48,466 bases of DNA from an uncultured Collinsella sp. (GTDB taxonomy: Bacteria > Actinomycetota > Coriobacteriia > Coriobacteriales > Coriobacteriaceae), in NCBI GenBank assembly GCA_900755685.1, contig CAAEHI010000061.1, positions 1 to 48,466 of the forward strand. Direction: 5' to 3'. The position numbers were made by a program, and so were the translations under genes. The notes beneath the pieces were generated by a model that was given only the letters and a program-made list of their open reading frames with translations, was not told the DNA's origin and did no database searches. The stretch's first letter is position 1, and every line of letters begins with the position of its first letter. This document shows positions 42,611-48,466 of this stretch, one piece after another.

Positions 42611-44752
42611 GTGGCAAAAAAGCCTCAGCACGCTCAGAACAACCAGCGCAGTCAGCAGGGCAAACAGGGCCAGCAGCAAAAGCGCGGCGGCAAGGCGCAG
42701 GCCACGGTCGCCCGCGCCAAGCATTCCCAAGCGACGCCCGCCCGCCCCTGGCGCCCGGGCCGCGATAAATTCCTCCCCGTCAGTCGAGCCGACATGGATG
42801 CACGCGGCTGGGACCAGTGCGACTTTGTCTACATCTGCGGCGACGCCTATGTGGACCATCCCAGCTTTGGCATGGCCATCATCAGCCGCGTACTCGACGC
42901 GCACGGCTACAAGGTGGGCATCATCTGCCAACCCAACTGGACCGACCCCGCCAGCATCACCGTGCTCGGCGAGCCGCGCTTGGGCTTTCTCGTCAGTGCC
43001 GGCAACATGGACTCCATGGTCAACCACTATTCGGTGACCAAGCATCGCCGCCACACCGACGCCTACACGCCCGGCGGCGAGGAGGGGCGCCGTCCCAATC
43101 GCGCCGTCACGGTCTACGGCAACCTCATCCGCCAGACGTTTAAGGACGCTCCCATCATCATCGGCGGCATCGAGGCGAGCCTGCGCCGTCTGGCCCACTA
43201 CGACTACTGGCAGGACAAGCTTAAGCGCTCGGTACTGCTCGACTCGGGCGCCGACATCCTCATCTACGGCATGGGCGAGCACGCGATTGTCGAGATCGCC
43301 GACGCACTCGACGCGGGGCTGCCCGTCGATCAGATCACCTATATCAACGGCACCGTCTACCGCACGGGTTCGCTCGACGAGGTCTACGACTACGACCTGC
43401 TGCCCAGCTGGGACGACCTTGCCGCCGACAAGCTCAACTACGCCCGCAGCTTTAACGTGCAGCAGCAGAATATGGACCCCATCACCGGGCATCGCCTGGT
43501 AGAGCCATATCCCAACAGCGTGTACGTGGTGCAGAACCCGCCGTCGGCAACACTCACCACCGACGAGATGGACGAGGTGGCCGAACTCCCCTACGCACGC
43601 GATTGGCATCCCGACTACGACGCGGCAGGCGGCGTGCCGGCCTTTGCCGAGATCAAGTTTTCCATTAGCTCCAACCGCGGCTGTTTTGGTGAGTGCTCGT
43701 TTTGCGCGCTGACCTTCCACCAGGGCCGCGTGCTGCAGATGCGCAGCCACGACTCGATCATGCGCGAGGCCGAGCTGCTCACGCGCGATCCCGAGTTTAA
43801 GGGCTACATCAACGACGTGGGCGGACCGACGGCAAACTTTAGCCGCCCGGCCTGCGACAAGCAGCTCAAGCACGGCGTGTGCAAGAACAAGCGCTGCCTG
43901 TGGCCGAACGTGTGCAAGAACATGGTGGTCGACGAGAGAGGCTACACGCAGCTGCTACGCGACCTGCGCCAGCTGCCGGGCGTCAAGAAGGTCTTCGTGC
44001 GCAGCGGCATCCGTTTTGACTACACCATGGCCGATGCCTCGGACGAGTTTTTGCGCGAGCTGCTGGAACACCATGTCTCGGGCCAGCTGCGCGTAGCGCC
44101 CGAGCACGTGAGCGACGCGGTACTGTCCGTGATGGGCAAGCCAAGCCGCGCCGTCTACGACGCGTTCTGCCGTAAATTTGAACGCTTGAACCGCGAATAC
44201 GGACTCAAACAGTACGTAGTGCCGTATCTGATTTCGAGCCATCCCGGCTCGACCATGAAGGAAGCCGTAGACCTTGCCGAGGCCGTGCGCGACATGGGCT
44301 ACATGCCCGAGCAGGTGCAGGACTTCTACCCCACCCCGTCCACCATGTCGACGTGCATGTACTACACTGGCGTGGATCCGCGCACTATGCAGCCGATCTA
44401 CGTGGCACGCGACCCGCACGAAAAGGCCATGCAGCGTGCGCTCATCCAATACCGCAAGCCCGAGAACTACAAGCTTGTGCGTGAGGCGCTGGAAAAGGCC
44501 GGCCGCCGAGATCTAATCGGCTACACCAAGCATTGCCTGATCCGTCCCGTACCGCCGCGCCCGGGCGAGACGTCTGCTGGCGGCGGACATGGGACCGGCA
44601 AGAAGGGCGGCAAGGCCCACGGTGGCGCCGCCGGCAAGGGGCCCAAGGGCAGCAAGGGCCACGGCGGCATGTCGCGTGCGCAGAACACCGCAGGCCGCAA
44701 CCGCGCGGCCCAGGGACGACAGGGCGCCAACGGAGGCGGGCGTCGCAACTAG
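42611..44752 (+). CDS. YgiQ family radical SAM protein
   Basis: YgiQ (UPF0313) proteins bind a [4Fe-4S] cluster and S-adenosylmethionine; the reaction is unknown. The 713-residue protein has a B12-binding-like N-terminal fold (YICGDAYVDHPSFGMAII), SNRGCFGECSFCALTFHQG with the CxxxCxxC cluster motif, GPTANFSRPACDKQ, CLWPNVCKN and QVQDFYPTPSTMSTCMYYTG. Both ends are low complexity: Gln/Lys/Asn-rich first 40 residues and a Gly/Lys/His/Arg tail of about 55. Start is GTG at 42611 with GGGAGG four bases before it; the longer frame has no signal. The stop overlaps that of the convergent CPBP gene. Confidence 0.92.
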   Translation: MAKKPQHAQNNQRSQQGKQGQQQKRGGKAQATVARAKHSQATPARPWRPGRDKFLPVSRADMDARGWDQCDFVYICGDAYVDHPSFGMAIISRVLDAHGYKVGIICQPNWTDPASITVLGEPRLGFLVSAGNMDSMVNHYSVTKHRRHTDAYTPGGEEGRRPNRAVTVYGNLIRQTFKDAPIIIGGIEASLRRLAHYDYWQDKLKRSVLLDSGADILIYGMGEHAIVEIADALDAGLPVDQITYINGTVYRTGSLDEVYDYDLLPSWDDLAADKLNYARSFNVQQQNMDPITGHRLVEPYPNSVYVVQNPPSATLTTDEMDEVAELPYARDWHPDYDAAGGVPAFAEIKFSISSNRGCFGECSFCALTFHQGRVLQMRSHDSIMREAELLTRDPEFKGYINDVGGPTANFSRPACDKQLKHGVCKNKRCLWPNVCKNMVVDERGYTQLLRDLRQLPGVKKVFVRSGIRFDYTMADASDEFLRELLEHHVSGQLRVAPEHVSDAVLSVMGKPSRAVYDAFCRKFERLNREYGLKQYVVPYLISSHPGSTMKEAVDLAEAVRDMGYMPEQVQDFYPTPSTMSTCMYYTGVDPRTMQPIYVARDPHEKAMQRALIQYRKPENYKLVREALEKAGRRDLIGYTKHCLIRPVPPRPGETSAGGGHGTGKKGGKAHGGAAGKGPKGSKGHGGMSRAQNTAGRNRAAQGRQGANGGGRRN

Positions 44753-45660
44753 GGCAGCGGTGCGCTCGCTGCGTCCATCCCACACGCGTGGCGTAGCAAG
44801 CGCATTGCCTCAACAAGGATGACGCCGGCGATAGCGACCGTAATTGCCACGTCGAACGGCGTGTTCACAAACCACAGCAGCCCCATGAGATACGACCCGG
44901 CATTAAAGGCAAAGTGCAGCAGGATCGTGTAGCGGAGCTTTCCGGTGGTCACGAACACCCAACCAAAAATGAGGCCGGCAGCGCCCGCATAGCAGCCCTG
45001 CACCCAGTTCATATGCATAAAGCCAAAGATGGCCGCCTGCAGCACGATTGCCGCGGCGATACCCCACGTGCTTGGGGCCGCCCAGGGCACCATGGCGCCG
45101 TCTTGCGCGTTCGCGCGGCGCCGGCGCTTCCAGAGCGAACGGCACTGTGGATTAAACGCACGCAGCGAAAACTCAAAGATGATGCCGCGCACCAGCAGTT
45201 CCTCGCAAAACGGAGCGCCGAGCACCGTGGTCAGGACGGCAAGAAGGCTGGTATCGCCCATGCCCGTTTCCTCGACGAGCTCGCTATAGTCTGCCGCGAC
45301 CTCGGGCAGCAGCGACAGCACGCCGTCGCATAGGTAGCTAATGACCACCTGCATGGATAGGCCGATCACGACAACGCAGGCAATGCGCTTCCATGCCGCG
45401 CTTGCTCCCCCACCGAGCGGGCGCTCGCCTTGCCGGCGTGCCATGAAGGAGCGGGGCCACAGATAACGCCACCACAGCAGCGCCATCAAAAACGATGCTG
45501 TCTGCGCGACGGCCTGAAGCAATTGAATGTCGAGGTCATCGATCGAAAAACCCATGAACACCGATGCGACGCCAAGGGCGGAAAACAAAACGACGCTCAG
45601 GGCAATATCGGCAGCGACGACGCCAAAACAGGCAAGCGCCCAAATCATCGCATTGAGCAT
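44749..45660 (-). CDS. CPBP family intramembrane metalloprotease
   Basis: CPBP (Abi/CAAX-like) proteases cut within membranes; relatives protect against bacteriocins or process peptides. The 303-residue protein has around eight helices and the three motifs: CEELLVRGIIFE (EExxxR), FGFMHMNW (FxxxH) and LHFAFNAGS (HxxxN). Start 45660 has GGAGG five bases upstream. The stop TAG shares the CTAG tetranucleotide with the ygiQ stop on the other strand. No bacteriocin genes are seen nearby; role unknown. Confidence 0.9.
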   Translation of the reverse strand: MLNAMIWALACFGVVAADIALSVVLFSALGVASVFMGFSIDDLDIQLLQAVAQTASFLMALLWWRYLWPRSFMARRQGERPLGGGASAAWKRIACVVVIGLSMQVVISYLCDGVLSLLPEVAADYSELVEETGMGDTSLLAVLTTVLGAPFCEELLVRGIIFEFSLRAFNPQCRSLWKRRRRANAQDGAMVPWAAPSTWGIAAAIVLQAAIFGFMHMNWVQGCYAGAAGLIFGWVFVTTGKLRYTILLHFAFNAGSYLMGLLWFVNTPFDVAITVAIAGVILVEAMRLLRHACGMDAASAPLP

Positions 45661-45676
45661 GCCAACCTCCTCCCGA

Positions 45677-45721
45677 CGACTAGTCATTGGGGACGTTCTT
45701 CAACGACTAGCTGTTGGGGAC
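45677..45721. repeat. Two 18-bp direct repeats at the antitoxin 3' end
   Basis: CGACTAGTCATTGGGGAC (45677-45694) and CGACTAGCTGTTGGGGAC (45704-45721) are 15/18 identical with period 27. They cover the last 13 codons and stop of the RelB-like gene. Confidence 0.6.
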
Positions 45722-45905
45722 ACTCTTTGCCAAAGGCCCCGCTGGGCGAGATGTCGAACGGGAAGGTGCCGCAGCGATTGAACGCGGCGATAAACATGCG
45801 GATGGCGTTGGACGGCGTGGTGCCCACGAGCTGGGTTGCCGCCGCGAAGGCTGCCTTCTCCTCGGGCAAGACCTTCGCGACTACGGGGGTCATGTGTTCT
45901 GCCAT
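45684..45905 (-). CDS. RelB/DinJ-family antitoxin, no toxin partner
   Basis: RelB/DinJ antitoxins bind DNA with an N-terminal ribbon-helix-helix and wrap their RelE/YafQ toxin with the C-terminus. The 73-residue protein fits the DinJ pattern: VVAKVLPEEKAAFAAATQLVG, TTPSNAIRMFIAAFNRC and TFPFDI. The tail after PFDIS is short and partly encoded by direct repeats, unlike a toxin-binding tail. Start 45905 has AAGGA seven bases upstream. No toxin gene follows before the CPBP gene (24 bases away), so it is an orphan or decayed module. The promoter holds candidate operator repeats. Confidence 0.75.
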   Translation of the reverse strand: MAEHMTPVVAKVLPEEKAAFAAATQLVGTTPSNAIRMFIAAFNRCGTFPFDISPSGAFGKECPQQLVVEERPQ

Positions 45906-46019
45906 GGCGCTTCCTTTTTGAAACGACGGTAGTGCGGATAGATGCGGGCCACGCGGCTGGGCGACGGGCTGTGAAGGCAACCCGATTGGCCCGCATCCGG
46001 AGTTTGTTTCTGCGGCGTT

Positions 46020-46067
46020 GGTATTACTTGGTATTCCTAAGTATTACCCCACAGATAGAATACCACA
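46020..46067. promoter_or_regulatory. Operator-like array of GTATTAC repeats, 10-bp period
   Basis: GTATTAC, GTATTCC and GTATTAC begin at 46021, 46031 and 46041, exactly one helical turn apart, with an inverted GAATACC at about 46058. Such same-face arrays suit ribbon-helix-helix dimers, so this may be where the RelB-like protein autoregulates its gene. Confidence 0.55.
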
Positions 46068-46120
46068 CCCGACCCCATGGGGACGGAGGAAAACGAATCA
46101 TTTTGTTGCTCAGTTAGTAT

Positions 46121-47497
46121 TTAGAGCGTGATGATGTCCGAGATATCGAGGGCCTGAACGTCGACGACATCGTGCGTGGCGAGCAAGAGCGTGCGACCGT
46201 CGAGCAGGTCTAGCACGGCCTCGGCCGTCGCATCGCGCGCGGCGGCGTCCAGGCCGGTAAAGGGCTCATCCAGAATGACGGCACAGCCGCCACACAGCAG
46301 GGCTCGAGCGATCTCGACACGACGGCGCTGCCCGCCCGAAAGCTCAGCCACGCGAACATGCACGTCGATTCCCGGCACCAACCGGCGCAGCAAGGTCGTA
46401 GCGTTCGAAGCATCCACGCGCGCATCGGCACACACCAGCACGTTATCCAAAGCCGAGCTGCCCTCTACCAAGCGCGCGTCCTGAAACACCATCGAGCACG
46501 GCACGCACTCCCCCGCTGCCAACGAAAGCAGCGTCGACTTGCCCATGCCCGAAGCGCCCATCACGCAGATACGCCCACCCGCAGGCACGTTGAGCACCAG
46601 ACCATCCAGCGCCGGCGCCCAGGGCGCACGATCGCCCACGGCAAGCGCAAGCTCCGCTGCGGCGCCATCGCTCGCAGCCCCCGCACGCCCGCGCAGTCCA
46701 TGCCCATGCGCCCGCACGGCCGCGCGCCACGCCACGGGTCCTGAAACCCGCAGCAGCCACACCAGCACGCGCTCGCATGCCCACGAAGCCATAACAACCA
46801 GCACGGTCCAGGCCAGCAAATCGGCAGTCTCAATCAAAAGCTTTGCCTGATAGATGCGCTCACCCACGGTGCCCACCGCCATGCCGATCAGCTCCGCCGC
46901 CACACCGGCCTTCCAGCTCATGCCAATCACGGCGCGGGCGCACGAAAGCACAAACGGCAGGACTTCGCGCCAGGTGTGGGCGCAAAACAGTCGCCAGCCC
47001 CGCACGCCATGCAGGCGGAACATCTGCTTCAGCGGTTTATCCGCTTGCGTCAAACCCTCGACCAGCGAAAAATACACGCCCGGCAGCGCCATCAAAAAGA
47101 CCGCCACAATGCTCACGCGCGCCGACCCCAACCAAATGAGCAGCAAGACCACTATGCAGACAACCGGCGTCGCCTTAACAAACGAAAGCGCCGGCGCCAC
47201 CAGGCGGGCAAACGCCCGCAACCGTGACGAAATCCCGGCAAGCACGCCGCCACACACCGCGGCAAGCGCCAGACCGCCCAGTATCCGCGCGCCCGAGCCC
47301 GCCAAAATCGCCCAGGTACCGCCATCGCACACCAGGCGCAGCAGCGCCAAGGCAACAGCGCCCGGCCCTGGCAAAATCAGCGGCTGTGCCACCAGCGCCG
47401 CCACGAAGACCCACACGGCAAGCCAAAAGGCGGCAACGGCACCTACTGCCGCCACCGCCTTCATACGCTCTATCATTTGTCGAGCAAACGCACGCAC
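46121..47497 (-). CDS. Fused ABC importer: permease plus miniature ATPase in one chain
   Basis: In SsuBC/TauBC-type importers the permease and ATPase are separate. Here one 458-residue chain has a permease (residues ~1-250, about six helices; LSFVKATPVVCIVVLL and the coupling-helix region LTQADKPLKQMFRLHG, GMSWKAGVAAELIG) and an ATPase: GASGMGKST (314-322, Walker A), MVFQ (Q339), LSGGQRRR (386), VILDEP (Walker B, E411), ATHD (H442). All motifs are intact, but only 19 residues separate the Walker Lys from the Q-loop, so the usual beta hairpin is missing. The start is GTG with GGAG six bases upstream, three bases after the binding-protein stop. Confidence 0.88.
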   Translation of the reverse strand: MRAFARQMIERMKAVAAVGAVAAFWLAVWVFVAALVAQPLILPGPGAVALALLRLVCDGGTWAILAGSGARILGGLALAAVCGGVLAGISSRLRAFARLVAPALSFVKATPVVCIVVLLLIWLGSARVSIVAVFLMALPGVYFSLVEGLTQADKPLKQMFRLHGVRGWRLFCAHTWREVLPFVLSCARAVIGMSWKAGVAAELIGMAVGTVGERIYQAKLLIETADLLAWTVLVVMASWACERVLVWLLRVSGPVAWRAAVRAHGHGLRGRAGAASDGAAAELALAVGDRAPWAPALDGLVLNVPAGGRICVMGASGMGKSTLLSLAAGECVPCSMVFQDARLVEGSSALDNVLVCADARVDASNATTLLRRLVPGIDVHVRVAELSGGQRRRVEIARALLCGGCAVILDEPFTGLDAAARDATAEAVLDLLDGRTLLLATHDVVDVQALDISDIITL

Positions 47498-47500
47498 GGG

Positions 47501-48466
47501 TTACTCCATGTAGTAGAAATCATCAACCGGGAGCTTGCTGCCCACGGCGCTCGCGTCCGCATCGGCCAGCACCTTCAGGTACCCACCGAGCGCGGCCTTC
47601 ATATCCTTCCCTGTCTGGCAGACAAGCATGCACCCGGGAATCGCCTTTTCGGCAATCGTGGCGTTATCCACGATGCCCGCATCGACCACGGCCTGCGCCC
47701 AGTCCGCCGGCGCCGCGTTCACGGCCTCAACGCTCGCAGCATGGCAGCTCAGGAATTCCGCCACGGCCTCGGGATGCTCCTCGGCAAAGGCACGGCGCAC
47801 CACGGTCACACCCGTCAGCAAGCGCGAGCCCGTGTCTCCTGCCAGCTCGTCCCACACATCGGTCAGGCTCACCGGTGCCGACAGCTTGCCCTCGCTCTTG
47901 GCGATGGCCGCCGTCTTGAACGGCTCGGGTAGCACGCCCACGGCAGTCGGGTCGGCAAGCAGAGCCGAGAGCACCTCGGTAGGCTCGCTCTTAAACTCGA
48001 GCGTCACCTGACCGGCCAAGCCCGCGCGCTCCAGCAGGTAGTTCATGACGTACTCCGGCGTGGCGCCCTTGCCCGTCATATAGACAGTATGGCCCGCCAG
48101 ATCGCCAAACGAGGCCACACTCGCGTCGCCCGTCACAACGTTCAGCACGCCCAGCGTGTTGATGTCGATGACCTGCACCGCTCCCTCGGTCTTGTTGTAG
48201 AGCACGCTCGCCACGTTGGCGGGCACCAGGGCGATATCGACATCGCCCTGAATGACCTTGGGCACGATCTCGTCGGCGGCAGTGTTGATCGCAAAGTCGA
48301 ACTCATTGTCCGTCTCGCCATCGGCCGCCTGATCCATAAACCGCACCAGACCGATCGACGTCGGCCCCTTGAGCGAGGCGACATGCACCTCGACCGGCTC
48401 TGCAGCAGCACCGGCGCCGTCTGTGGCAGGCCAGCCCCCCGGGGAGCCCGGCACCGATGCCGCTGC
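47501..48466 (-). CDS. ABC substrate-binding protein (NMT1/SsuA-like), 5' end cut off
   Basis: Type II periplasmic-binding-fold protein that would deliver substrate to the fused importer. The 322 visible codons lack the start and signal peptide (beyond the edge). Landmarks: VHVASLKGPTSIGLVRFM, DEIVPKVIQGDVDIALVPANVAS, YMTGKGATPEYVMNYLLE and VGVLPEPFKTAAI, as in nitrate/sulfonate/thiamine-precursor binding proteins. The 'GPTSIGL' and 'LVPANVA' loops are common in a subfamily annotated only as ABC substrate-binding protein. Substrate unknown. Overlap-like spacing to the next gene shows a common operon. Confidence 0.85.
   Translation of the reverse strand, partial: AAASVPGSPGGWPATDGAGAAAEPVEVHVASLKGPTSIGLVRFMDQAADGETDNEFDFAINTAADEIVPKVIQGDVDIALVPANVASVLYNKTEGAVQVIDINTLGVLNVVTGDASVASFGDLAGHTVYMTGKGATPEYVMNYLLERAGLAGQVTLEFKSEPTEVLSALLADPTAVGVLPEPFKTAAIAKSEGKLSAPVSLTDVWDELAGDTGSRLLTGVTVVRRAFAEEHPEAVAEFLSCHAASVEAVNAAPADWAQAVVDAGIVDNATIAEKAIPGCMLVCQTGKDMKAALGGYLKVLADADASAVGSKLPVDDFYYME

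Noticed and set aside
44749..45660. Bacteriocin immunity function for the CPBP protease
   Set aside because: No bacteriocin precursor, maturation or export genes flank it, so only the protease family is claimed.

Overview
The window looks like a chromosomal segment of a high-GC gut actinobacterium of the class Coriobacteriia, most likely Collinsella or a close relative. This is inferred from the GC-rich codon use, the gene repertoire (separate FchA cyclohydrolase, FucO, superoxide reductase, AddAB, CymR-like Rrf2) and the protein sequences as I recognise them; no database search was possible. No rRNA, tRNA, CRISPR array, transposase or prophage module was found.

Layout. At the left edge is the N-terminal part of a C69 dipeptidase, then a 230-bp inverted-repeat element, then folD and fchA (one-carbon folate metabolism). 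A cell-envelope block follows: two tandem paralogous lipoproteins with duplicated upstream motif and terminators, a large secreted PI-PLC-like protein with a C-terminal sorting-like signal, a small PH-like protein, and an orphan DUF1016 (YhcG) nuclease. Next come a zinc-ribbon protein, a CDF metal exporter and a membrane protein with a heptad-repeat tail. From about 13.3 to 34.8 kb nearly everything is on the minus strand: fhs, ruvB-ruvA-ruvC (behind a near-consensus LexA box), a NAD synthetase homologue with both active sites erased, superoxide reductase, a SWIM/SNF2 helicase, dnaE, addA-addB and a TrpR-like regulator (YerC). From 35 kb on: a small holin-like membrane protein, an Rrf2 regulator divergent from cysK, mnmA, an M42 aminopeptidase, a 600-bp non-coding stretch rich in inverted repeats, a lactaldehyde reductase (FucO), a YoaK-type membrane protein, a YgiQ radical SAM protein, a CPBP protease, a solitary RelB/DinJ antitoxin with an array of 10-bp-spaced operator repeats, and at the right edge an ABC importer in which permease and a shortened ATPase are fused, followed by its truncated substrate-binding protein.

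How the genes fit together. Fhs makes 10-formyl-THF, FchA is expected to interconvert it with methenyl-THF, and FolD (here lacking two cyclohydrolase residues) with methylene-THF, so the three genes probably form one complete formate-to-methylene-THF route with divided labour. RuvCAB, AddAB, DnaE and the SNF2 protein form a repair/replication neighbourhood. Rrf2 next to cysK, followed by mnmA (a tRNA thiolase), suggests a sulfur-metabolism locus. The most unusual items are the double-dead NadE homologue, the fused miniature ABC importer, the orphan antitoxin with its operator array, and several dispersed inverted-repeat elements in intergenic DNA.
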